From: Hirudo medicinalis | Lineage: Eukaryota; Annelida; Clitellata; Hirudinida; Hirudinidae | NCBI GenBank assembly: GCA_011800805.1 | Contig: MPNW01000172.1 | Coordinates: 91,350-155,349 of the forward strand | Length of the DNA: 64,000 nt | Direction of reading: 5' to 3' | Shown: positions 1-8,939 of the stretch, piece by piece | Position numbering within the stretch: position 1 is the stretch's first letter | Layout of the letters: every line of letters begins with the position of its first letter | The notes under the pieces: generated by a model | Seen by the model: the letters and a program-made list of their open reading frames with translations, nothing else | Database searches by the model: none | Told to the model about the DNA's origin: nothing | Translations under genes and position numbers: made by a program

Positions 1-480
1 CATCCAATAATCCACCATATAGTTGAGGAGTAAATTGCTTTACAAGAAGAGATGTAGGCTCCAAATATCAGAAACATGAGAATCAAAATGCTGTTAATAG
101 CAATAATAATAACAACAATTAAAAAAATGAAAACATAAAACAAAAAATGATAATGCAGGGCATGAGCAAAAAGAGTCCAACAAGATATTTCACCATGAAA
201 AGGCATTACAGTAAACTAAATATTTCCATATTTATTATAAACTATTATTACATTTTTATATATACATATATTTATTATTGTAAACTATACAATGAATTAT
301 TTATTGGTTATTTATAACAAGTAGACATTTACCTGGCACATACACTTAAATGTTTCACATTCACCACTATTTGAAGAAATATTTATTTAACATTAAAATT
401 ATGTTTAAAAACTCAGCGCAAAAAATAAAATAAATACAAATCATCCGCAATTAACAGAAATTACATGAAAAATTAATTAC
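1..480 (-). other. intron 5 of the CWH43 gene (start of it)
   Basis: AT-rich, no coding-like open frame. The exon at 481-667 ends with a GT donor at 480-479 on the minus strand, so this stretch is read as the beginning of the next intron. The rest of the gene lies off the left edge. Confidence 0.6.
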
Positions 481-1643
481 CCCCAAGGGAAAGGCCTTGG
501 ACCTGCATCAGGGTATCCAGTGACTGTCCACCGGGTCAAGACAGAGACTTCGGCAAACAATGCTTGAAGTATGTAAATCAAACTTCCCAATCCAAGGCCC
601 ATTCTCAACCAGAAGTCATTGCCAGATTCTTTGCTAACTGGTGGTTGAGATTTCAACTCGTCCCTCTCTGAAATCATTGGCTTCCATCTTAATTAACTAA
701 TTAATTATTCCTACATTATTAATAAACAAGTAATTGATAAATCTCAGTATCAGCTAGTTTTAAATACTTGCCAGTTGAAATCTTGTCAATTGTGCAAATA
801 AAACAAACAGTTGAGACAACAACATTGGATGACACACTCCACCAAGCAGGTGCAAATGAAGTGAACCAAATCCTCAAAACAATGGACAATAGCAGACCCA
901 ATAATGTTCCAGATATTGTAAGTTGTCTGAAAATTATTCATGTTAATATAAACAGAGCAATATGATAACAATGAAATATTATGATTATTTGTGATCAATC
1001 TTTTGAATATATTAGTGTTAATTAATAGTGCTTCACATTTCTTTGAATCATTTCTGGTAATAAAGAAATATAACCTAGTGAAAATTTCTTGTAGTAAATA
1101 GCTAAACCTTCTAGTAAACTAATATCTATATGCAAAATAAGGAAAGCTTACTTTCCATCCAAATAAATACCTGGATTCAGGGGATTTGTGAAAAAGCTTG
1201 AGAGTGAATGTGATCATGCTTGCAAAACATCCAAATGATAACATGCAAAGACGATGCAAAGTTGTTGAAGCTTGAAAAGACAACAGGCCCATCAAAGAAC
1301 AAACCCTGTCAAAAAGCTTTAATTAAATGACACCTCCCAATGTAATTTGAGACAATGCATAAAATACCTAAGGCACATTAAAGCCCATGGTTGCTTCAAA
1401 ATATCTTTTAAGATAGGCATGGCAAGTAAAATGGGACTGAACAAAACTGCAACAAAAGTCTCATAACCTGAGATTTCTAAATCATTTAACGGATAAAACC
1501 ATATCATCGGAGCTAATGCTTGAAAAAGTGTCCAGAAGTGACAACCTAATAGAGAAAGTTTAGTTAAAACTTAAATTATTTAAGTTCAAGATAGCATAAA
1601 ATTAAGCTATACCCAAAATGGTCTCCACCAAGATTAATCTCAT
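481..1643 (-). CDS. CWH43: CWH43 / PGAP2-interacting protein, N-terminal part (5 exons, gene continues off left edge)
   Basis: CWH43 proteins are multipass ER/Golgi membrane proteins acting in GPI-anchor lipid remodelling; the full protein has a C-terminal endonuclease/exonuclease/phosphatase-like domain that lies outside this window. Minus-strand exons are 1613-1643 (ATG at 1643), 1368-1545, 1171-1305, 772-926 and 481-667. Phases agree at every junction and give about 228 residues. Recognisable stretches are LAPMIWFYPLNDLEISGYE, SIVLRIWFTSF and LFAEVSVLTRWTVTGYPDAG; the last matches the family's GEVS-VSRW...GP block. Several hydrophobic segments fit membrane helices. The intron between 1305 and 1368 is only 62 bp. 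The intron after 772 appears to use a GC donor (GCAAGT), because the nearby GT choice breaks the frame. Confident in the family, less so in the exact edges of the 772 exon. Confidence 0.88.
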
Positions 1644-1885
1644 TTTTAAAGTTGTTGACGAACCTTTAATACCACCATCCCACATACAATTCCTAAACCG
1701 ATACGAAGTTGTGATCTTGAAACTTGCTTCCAAATACTACTTAAAAGTGCATAGATAAATTAGCCTCTACTTTTTGCTAACATATAGTATATGTTCTAAA
1801 TATTTTGTTAAATTGCTCTGATTTGTTTGTTACTCTTTTCTATTCCCCATTGTAAGGTTTTGTTAAACGTGACAATATTCGTAAG
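1644..1885. other. upstream region of CWH43
   Basis: AT-rich sequence immediately 5' of the CWH43 start. No gene and no clear TATA box seen; presumably 5' UTR and promoter. Confidence 0.4.
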
Positions 1886-1990
1886 GGACCGTCCATAAAT
1901 TATGTCAACAAAACATACGGGGTTTGAAAAAGTTCGACAAGGGGAGGGATGGAGTTTAAGATTAATTGAAACGTTTGTCAACAGTGTTAT
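1886..1990. repeat. possible transposon end (GGGACCGTCCATAAATTATG motif)
   Basis: The phrase GGGACCGTCCATAAATTATG near 1888, followed by G-rich tracts, resembles motifs I remember at the ends of repetitive elements in many invertebrate genomes. I cannot name the family. It lies 110 bp from the dispersed repeat at 2103-2290 and may be part of the same insertion. Confidence 0.35.
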
Positions 1991-2102
1991 TTTTAATGAT
2001 AAAAAATCTAAATTTTAACAGATGGATTTACAATATTACTGTTAGTCTTTCAGTCGTCACTGCTTGAACGGATTTGCAAAATCTGTAACCTCAATGTTGC
2101 AC

Positions 2103-2290
2103 GGCCGCTGTGAGGAGGTCAAGTGCCCAAGGGCCTGGTAATTTTTAGGATCCCGCCCAGGTTTTAAAATATTGAACTTTTACAATCATGACCTTTTTTT
2201 TGTTGCTTTTCCATTACCAAATTGACATAACTTATGGGCCCATGGTCGCTATGCCTACTAGGAACCCGAAATTTCTTTCTGCAGCCCTGC
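2103..2290 (-). repeat. dispersed repeat, copy 1 (pairs with 7262-7430)
   Basis: The reverse complement of this stretch aligns along its whole length with 7262-7430 on the plus strand. Shared blocks include AGAAATTT-GGGTTC, GTAATGGAAA and AGGTCATGATTGTAA, ending in CC-TGGG-ACTTG-CCTCC. Copies differ by scattered substitutions and small indels, so they are old members of an interspersed family. No protein signal seen. Confidence 0.75.
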
Positions 2291-2399
2291 AGACTTTTAA
2301 TTTTTAATTTAGCGATGTATTTTGGTTCAAGTTAATATTTATTGTTTTCATAAATTGGATATGAAATTTAACTTGAAAATGCATCTATTGGGGATGAAA

Positions 2400-2810
2400 A
2401 TGCTTAATGTGATGAAATACATAACAATTTGTATAATAAATTGAGGTCTAAAAAAAGTAGCAAAATGAAAATAGTCATTCCAAACCAAAAGCTATGGGAA
2501 TGCGACACCAATGAACTACCGGCACCAGTATCATAGATATAATGAGTAAAAGCGTCAAAACAGATATAATTCTCCAAAGCCATTGACAATATCTTTCTCA
2601 AAAGAGTTTGTTGCAGACGGGCTACCATTTTCCACACCTCTTATGAACTTCTTGTTCGACACAGTTAAGACATTCAACGGAGGCCTTGCAGGTGTCTTCC
2701 ACCACATACTTTCCCAAGTAATTGTTCGATATGAAGGCCCTGACAACCTCAAGGAACTTTTTTTTATCAAGGAATTTCTATGAACATAGAAATGATCTTC
2801 TGAATCGCGA
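2400..2810. other. unassigned stretch open on both strands
   Basis: 2583-2783 is open on the plus strand and the same segment is open in two minus-strand frames (2555-2770 and a shifted frame over about 2630-2770). Composition is slightly richer in G+C than the surroundings. No splice-supported exon or recognised domain; it could be an old transposon fragment. Confidence 0.3.
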
Positions 2811-2959
2811 CGCCTAAAGGTGTTTGCTAAAAGGTGTTTACAAAGTCACTTATCTCGTCTATCACAATAAATCCATAACTGAATGCTTGGACGAGAAGAT
2901 CATATATTCGATCGCATTTCTTTAAATAACCACATAATTTCATTCCTACCTGGCCAATC

Positions 2960-3105
2960 TTCCCAGCAAACACAAGCAGTCGGGACGTAACGCGGGTCCC
3001 ATACGAGCGGCCCGCTGGGTTCCCGCCGAGATTGAGCGGACTAAGCTCGGATACCGCGCGGGGTGCCCAGCCGAATCCCGGCTTCATTAATCGTGTACCC
3101 AGCAT
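2960..3105. other. GC-rich block of unknown origin
   Basis: About 145 bp that is clearly G+C-rich (CG-rich words such as CCGCGCGGGG, CGGCCCGC) inside AT-rich sequence. It is open on the minus strand within 2827-3105, but the product matches nothing I know. It may be the body of a SINE, as a tRNA-like T-arm lies about 160 bp downstream. Confidence 0.5.
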
Positions 3106-3202
3106 TATATATGAAAATCACAAAAGTGGTTTATTACATTATTTTTGTTACAAAAAAAGTAAATGTTTTAAATGATCATGTTATACTGTAGTACTGAAAC
3201 CA

Positions 3203-3300
3203 AGGAGCGTTGTGGTCTCGCACGGTCTAATATTTGAGACCTCACCTCTCGCGATGGCAGCACGGGTTCTAGTCCCGTTGCGGGAGCAATGTCCTAATCG
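3203..3300 (+). repeat. tRNA-like segment (probable SINE head or tRNA pseudogene)
   Basis: A clean T-arm is present: stem ACGGG (3262-3266), loop TTCTAGT, stem CCCGT (3274-3278). The B-box-like core GGTTCTAGTCC (3265-3275) differs from the consensus at one position. GTGGTCTC upstream pairs with GAGACC, giving a second hairpin. I could not fold a complete cloverleaf with a normal acceptor stem, so I call it a tRNA-derived repeat and not a functional tRNA gene. Confidence 0.5.
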
Positions 3301-3370
3301 CCCAGTTTTTTGAGGGGAGTAGCTAGCTGAATTTATATATGTAGTTTGACCGGCGAAAAAAGCTAGTTAA

Positions 3371-3515
3371 TCTATAATATAAAACAGAAAGTGCGTGAGT
3401 ATGTTTGTCTGTCCCAAGAACTCCTTCCAAACAGTGAATGGTGACTTAAAATTTACACACGTCATTTTCTGTCATTCGTAGGTCAACTGTGCTATTTTTA
3501 ACTTTCTACCTTAAT
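3371..3515 (+). repeat. dispersed repeat, copy 1 (pairs with 8222-8350)
   Basis: Contains ATATAAAACAGAAA, then CAAGAACTCCTTCCAAA, TTTACACAC and GTGCTATTTTTAA. The same words in the same order occur at 8222-8350 with changes. The style (TATAAAACAGAAA followed by TGTTTGTCTGTCC) recalls Helentron-like elements, but that naming is inference. Confidence 0.6.
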
Positions 3516-3707
3516 ACCTTAAAGTGCCTTTTAAAATATAGTTTATTAATTTCACGGATTGGCATCAACTATATTATTTTTAGTTATTTATAGGTGGTTC
3601 AGAAATGACTCATTTTCCAGCTATCAGATGCAATCCAAGCAAAAATGCTGCATCAATAAGTAATTTGTATTATTATTTCAACGGTCAGCAATGGCTATTA
3701 CCACAAT

Positions 3708-3796
3708 ATTATGATAATTATTATGATGATCATTATGATGATTATTGTGATGATTATTATGATGATTATTATGATAATAATAATAATAATAGTTAA
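3708..3796. repeat. TATGATGAT / TAA microsatellite
   Basis: Imperfect TTATGATGAT repeats running into (AAT)n. The open frame 3605-3796 (Tyr/Asp-rich) is a by-product of this repeat. Confidence 0.85.
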
Positions 3797-3990
3797 TTTA
3801 TAATGCGCCATTTGCATAGCGTCAGAGGCGTCTTGTGTCTTCATCAGCTTCATGTTGGTGTCCTGAAGAGGTGGGTTTTCAGGTGACTTTTAAAGAGCTC
3901 CAGGGATGGTTGATCTCTTACTTGGGGAGGTAAGGCATTCCAGACAGCAGGAGAAGCATGCGAGAAGCCTCTGTTGATGAGGGATGATTT
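3796..3990 (-). mobile_element. CR1-like LINE, 3' end fragment
   Basis: On the minus strand this reads as the C-terminus typical of CR1-type reverse transcriptases: FSHASPAVWNALPPQVRDQP, then SLELFKSHLKTHLFRTPT and a stop. The same 3' end, including the TAA/ATT-rich tail, recurs at 38100-38312 and, as a much shorter tail, at 43565-43640. The 5' part is missing here. Confidence 0.85.
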
Positions 3991-4031
3991 ACATTATAAT
4001 CGATGATTAATATTCATAACCTAGTTAATAA

Positions 4032-4418
4032 TTAACAAGTCCATGGGTGACCTTGAACTCTTAGTAGTTTCACATCTGATTTGACCAATTCTTCGTTTAA
4101 AATTGTGACCTCGTGTCCTAGAATAAGTCGAGGGCAGGAGAGGGAATGAGGCTGTGCAATTAAGCAGTTCCCATGAAAGTGGGTCTCGTGTAAGTTCAAA
4201 ACGCTCTTTTGAGAACGTCTTGACTCCTTGCTGTGGAAGAAGAGTGTCGTTCGGGGAATTGTGGCAACCTTTTTGGTGATGTTGTCGATGAGCTTATCAC
4301 CTGAACAAAGAAATTGTTGAATTAAATCAGGAGTTGACGACATGTTGGATGACAAAGATGAGAAGGAAGTAAAATTATGCCATGAAAAATACTGAAATAT
4401 TGACAAAAATAAATTCAA
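4032..4418 (-). other. 128-residue minus-strand open frame, unassigned
   Basis: Open from 4418 to 4032, between two LINE fragments of the same orientation. No motif recognised. It may be decayed internal retrotransposon sequence; I would not call it a gene. Confidence 0.25.
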
Positions 4419-4659
4419 TCTGAGATGGAGTGCAATGCTGATGAGTGGCTGAGGAGGATGAAGAAGACGATGAAGATCCTACATGGAGATCTTTAATGAG
4501 ACTTTTATGTTCACTTGCTTGTCCCGGCTTTATTGGTTTTTGCAAGGATGGATGGATGAACGGATGAATGGATGGATAAATGAAGATGTGGAGAGATTGA
4601 TGGATGGAAGTGTGGAATAATGGATAGACGAATGTCGAATTAATAAATGAATTAATGTA

Positions 4660-4800
4660 TGAGCGTTTGAATGATGGATGAATGAATGAATGAATGAATG
4701 AATGAATGAATGAATGAATGAATGAATGAATGAATGAATGAATGAATGAATGAATGAATGAATGAATGAATGAATGAATGAATGAATGAATGAATGANGT
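4660..4800. repeat. (GAAT)n microsatellite with unresolved base at 4798
   Basis: About 30 tandem AATG/GAAT units from 4681 to 4797, ending at a single N (4798) where the sequence jumps into LINE-derived sequence. The array length is probably unreliable. Confidence 0.95.
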
Positions 4801-4990
4801 TAGCAAGTTTAGAGAGAATTGGAGATAGGGTTAATGCATATTTCTTGAGTAAAGTAGTGGGGAGAGAGTCAAGAGGAGATGACTTATTGGGCAGTGAATG
4901 AATGAGCTTAAGGACCTCTTCTGAACTCACAGGTTGAAGGACTGAGATAGGGGTGCCAGAGAATTGCCTGGTAGGAAAAGGAGATATGGG
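4800..4990 (-). mobile_element. LINE reverse-transcriptase N-terminal fragment
   Basis: Minus-strand reading gives SSEEVLKLIHSLPNKSSPLD followed by SLPTTLLKKY, the block just upstream of the RT fingers in CR1/jockey-type LINEs. The equivalent block in the larger element at 40.4 kb reads LDEVLCLISSLPNKQCSLDP. Fragment only; it joins the GAAT array at the N. Confidence 0.75.
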
Positions 4991-7261
4991 TGATGAGGTT
5001 TTATTTTTTTTATTTGTTTTATTATGAAGGATAATATTGTAATAACGTTAATAATAACTTATTTTTGGTTAAGCAAATGTTTTTAACATCATCAACAGCA
5101 ACCTATGTCTTGGCAGATATTCTTCGTTTGTTGCCTTTTTGATATAAAATAATAATAATAACAATAACAGTGAATATTAATAAATAATATATTATAAAAA
5201 TAAATAATATAATATAATATTTATATAATAATAAAGAAATTATGGTAAATAATATTGCACTCAATTTAATAATCTTTCTAGTGGTTAATTAAAAATTTAA
5301 TAACATTCTAGTGGCTAATTAATTAAAACAATATTATTATTTTTCACACCGGAAGGCATCAGTTTTTCAATTACCTGGGATAATACAAATTGACAAATCG
5401 GAAACTTTCCGTTCTGGGTTAATTGATTTTAATGAATATATTGAAATGCTGCCGAAGCTCTTTCATGTTCTATTCACTGTAATTTCTGGCTCAATTCATT
5501 GAATGTCCATTAATTGCCGACAAATATATTTAAAGACATAATTCTTTAATAATTTAAATGTAATCAAATTCAAACTCTTAATTATACCTGCTCCTGCAGA
5601 CTACTTTAGCGCAGAAAAGGTATTCTTACTTAAAAAACTGAAATTCCCTCCTTGTAGAATAACAAATAGCTGCCGAGAATGGGACCCCGACAAAATATTT
5701 CAAAAAACTAAATTTCTGGACAAACAGTGATTCAAAGAAAATGATTTCAAAGGATTACATCTGAATTTTAATTGTTTTTGATTCTTTTTAGAATCTCGTA
5801 CTTTCTTTTAGCACAAAAACCCACCCGAGTAAAATGTGTCAAACACCTAAATTGCTTAATTTACCTAAATTCGGAGAGCATCTTTTTGGCAATAGATATT
5901 TCCATCCATCCGACTTCATTTGTTCACAATTCAAGAGATACTGCTAATTTTGAACCATCGTTAAGACATGCATTTGTAATTGAATTGATCTCCTTCAAGC
6001 AGAATTCGAATGATTATAAAAGTGCGAAAATACATTAGCTGAAGCGTGCGCCATGCACGGCCAGTTGTACGCTGGGACGTATTTAAGAATCCATATCACC
6101 ATGTTGTCCAGTGGCGATTCGTGTACAATTTCTCCTCAATCCAATCGAAGATTCAAGTAAATGTCGGTTAGTTATTCGAGTTGATTTATTTAATGAAATC
6201 ACTATTCATCATCAAATCTGCAATCTGTTAATCTGTTAATGCGATGTCAATCGAAAAAGGTATAGTTTAGAAATAAATATCAACGAATGAAACTAGAGTG
6301 ACAAAAAGAACTAAAAGAACTTTTACTTGAAAATCTAACATTTTCTTTGTGAAAACGTATTTTATCTCTTGAAATTACTTCGCTAAAATGGTGGTCGATG
6401 TTTGTAATTCTAAAAAGGTGAAGTGGTATGTTGCAAGATTTCCTTGACGACAGCGTATTATTTGCCAGTTAAATGCTTTTATTGTTCCAAGGTTAAAGTT
6501 AAGGCTAAAATAAGTTTAAGGTTATTTAAGAATTTATTATTTGTTATGTTATGATTCCTCTAAAAGGAGAGTATCTGTGGTCAATAGATACAAACGATAA
6601 TTTCATTAGATCTCTTATTTGATTACCGTCGACGTTGATTGGAACACTTTTTTTCTCTTCCTAATCTTTTTACAGTAATTTGTTAAGTCGCAGTAACTGC
6701 TAATCCGTGAGCAGAGTTAGTAATTGTATAATAATGATTCTAATAATTGTAATTATTAACTTTTTTCTATTACAATCTTTCAACGATAATATATTTAATA
6801 TATATCGTAAGAGTTGATTTTAATAACCAAGAATTCGATTCCAGAAATAAAACATTTACGACTTTCGTAGATAATCGAGGTAAAACGGATTCGATTGAAT
6901 CTTACTTATCGAATGAAAAATAAATAAATTTGCTGCCGATGAACGCAACAACCATTTAGATTAATCCTCCAATAACTTCAAATAAACGTAGTTCAAATGT
7001 CAAATTGCGAAGGGTTAAAAGCAATCGTTCAAAAGCACAAGTAGGATGAAATGAAAATCATCATTCGCAATCTTCAACATGCCAATATCAAACCCTAGCT
7101 GATCATGATTGAAGACCACAAATGACATTTCAAATCATGATCACGTCGTTGACCTGGATCACGCGATTTCACTTGAAATCACTCGTCCAGCAATCGACTC
7201 GATTTGCCTTACTGTGCCCCTCATCCACCCACATATTTACCCGCTTATCCACAGGACCGCC
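4991..7261. other. AT-rich intergenic DNA
   Basis: Rich in TAA/TTA runs (for example 5150-5340). Open frames such as 5772-6038 and 7109-7321 have no splice signals, domain or coding-like composition. No gene seen. Confidence 0.6.
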
Positions 7262-7430
7262 GACAGAAATTTTGGGTTCGCAGGCTTAGCAGCCACGGGC
7301 CCCTGTGTTACAGTAATTTAGTAATGGAAATGCAAAAACAGGTCATGATTGTAATATTTTAGTATTTAAAATCCAGGCTGGCCCCAAAGCAATTGCCGGG
7401 ACCCTGGGGACTTGCCTCCCCCTCTTGGCG
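7262..7430 (+). repeat. dispersed repeat, copy 2 (inverted relative to 2103-2290)
   Basis: Aligns to the reverse complement of 2103-2290 throughout; see that entry. Begins near CGACAGAAATTTTGGGTTCG and ends near GGGGACTTGCCTCC. Confidence 0.75.
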
Positions 7431-8213
7431 CTCACATATCCATCCATATATAGACACACCAACCACACTGAAAAAAATCAAGCCGAAAAGAAAAGACCAA
7501 CCATAAAACTTTCGTTCCTACACGTTTTCCACTGAAAGTTTTAAATTTTAATGTGATATAAATTGGACAACTTTCATATGCTTTTGCTGCATTAAAAATA
7601 TTAATGTGTTTTGCATAAACATTAAAATGTATTTGCAGTTTATGAAACTGTCTGAAAATGTCGGTTAATTGTAAATTTCCCTCTTCGTAATGAAACAACT
7701 TAAATTTTTTTATAGTGAAAATGTGTTCTTAAAGCTGGATTAAATCTCTGACGAGTTATAAATTATAAGATAGAAATACAAATTGTAACACAACGATATA
7801 TGTATCGTTTGCTAAGCCTGTTTGCAAAGTATTTTTAACCACAAATTACAAATTGTTTTTCCATCCAACTAATCATCTCTCCTGAAAGAAACCTCATTTC
7901 TCTCGTAATTCCAATAATTCCTCCAATAACGATAACGTCAAATAATTCGACGAAACCAATTATTCTCCGAAGAAAAATTTCCAGGGAATTGTGAGACGTT
8001 ATAAGCTTCGCTAGCAAATGAGCAAAAAGTTGACGAAGCATTCTCTTTGATCTTTAAAAATGCATTTTTGTATTCTCTTTGTGACTTTAAAAGCAATATC
8101 TTTTCAGTGTCCATGTTAGTTTTCATGACACTGAAATCATAAAATGTTATTTTTTGAATATTTTTGTTTTCGCTAATAATGTAAGTAAAAAATATGATCA
8201 CGCATTGGTGTTA
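7431..8213. other. AT-rich intergenic DNA
   Basis: Three minus-strand open frames (7432-7698, 7835-8041, 7938-8201) overlap, and none shows a motif or splice context. No gene called. Confidence 0.5.
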
Positions 8214-8221
8214 TTATACAT

Positions 8222-8350
8222 CTATTCTTCTACAATATAAAACAGAAAACAAGAACTCCTCCCAAATGGTGAACAGTAGCAACGTGACATTTGCACACCT
8301 CTGTCCGTCTGCCATTTCTAGATAAACAATGCTATTTTCAATTTCCAACC
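8222..8350 (+). repeat. dispersed repeat, copy 2 (pairs with 3371-3515)
   Basis: Shares ATATAAAACAGAAA, CAAGAACTCCTCCCAAA, TTTGCACAC and ATGCTATTTTCAA with the copy at 3371-3515, same strand. Confidence 0.6.
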
Positions 8351-8643
8351 AAATAAATAAATGCAAAAATAAGTAAATAAAATGAATTCTGAGGAATAAC
8401 ACACATAAATTTTTAACTTAATTGATGATTTAATAAAATTTATTAAATACAATTTTTCAAATATAAAAAAAAAATAAATTGGCTCAAAACGTTTGTTTTA
8501 TTCGTTTGTGATGGAATGTGGCTTGTAGCTATCGTTGTCGCAAAATATATCATATCAAGAATTGTTAAATGCTAATGAAATTTTAAGAAATTAATTGTGA
8601 ATTGTTAATGAATTAATTGTTAACGAATTAATTGTTAATTAAA

Positions 8644-8703
8644 ATGCCCAAAAGGAAGAGAAACGCTGGACGTCCTGGACGTCTTGTCACAAATAAAAAA
8701 TGA
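8644..8703 (+). other. 19-codon basic micro-ORF, possible transposon ORF start
   Basis: ATG at 8644 reads MPKRKRNAGRPGRLVTNKK and then a stop. The basic start resembles the first residues of Helitron/Helentron Rep-helicase proteins, and a Helentron-like repeat lies 300 bp upstream. Very short; treat as a hint. Confidence 0.2.
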
Positions 8704-8939
8704 GATAGATTATATCACTAAAAAAGCTAGTTGTTATGCAATTCATCAACATTATAATCTTATTTTATTAATAATGCCGCCTATTACCATTTGACATAAA
8801 AAAAATGCTTGTTCTTAACTATTTTTCATTAAGTCCATAACTTGATGGCTTAAAGAGATCACTTGTCATGCAACCATTTTAATAACACAATAGGAAACCA
8901 TGTGAGAGCCGCTCCACCTCATCTACTTCTTCTGGAGTC

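Noticed and set aside
768..965. Plus-strand frame resembling a coding exon with a GTAAGT donor
   Set aside because: Shadow of the real minus-strand CWH43 exon 772-926.
3605..3796. Tyr/Asp-rich ORF
   Set aside because: Product of the TTATGATGAT microsatellite.
4375..4930. Open frames full of the unit FIHSFIHS on the minus strand
   Set aside because: Direct translation of the (GAAT)n microsatellite, crossing the N at 4798.
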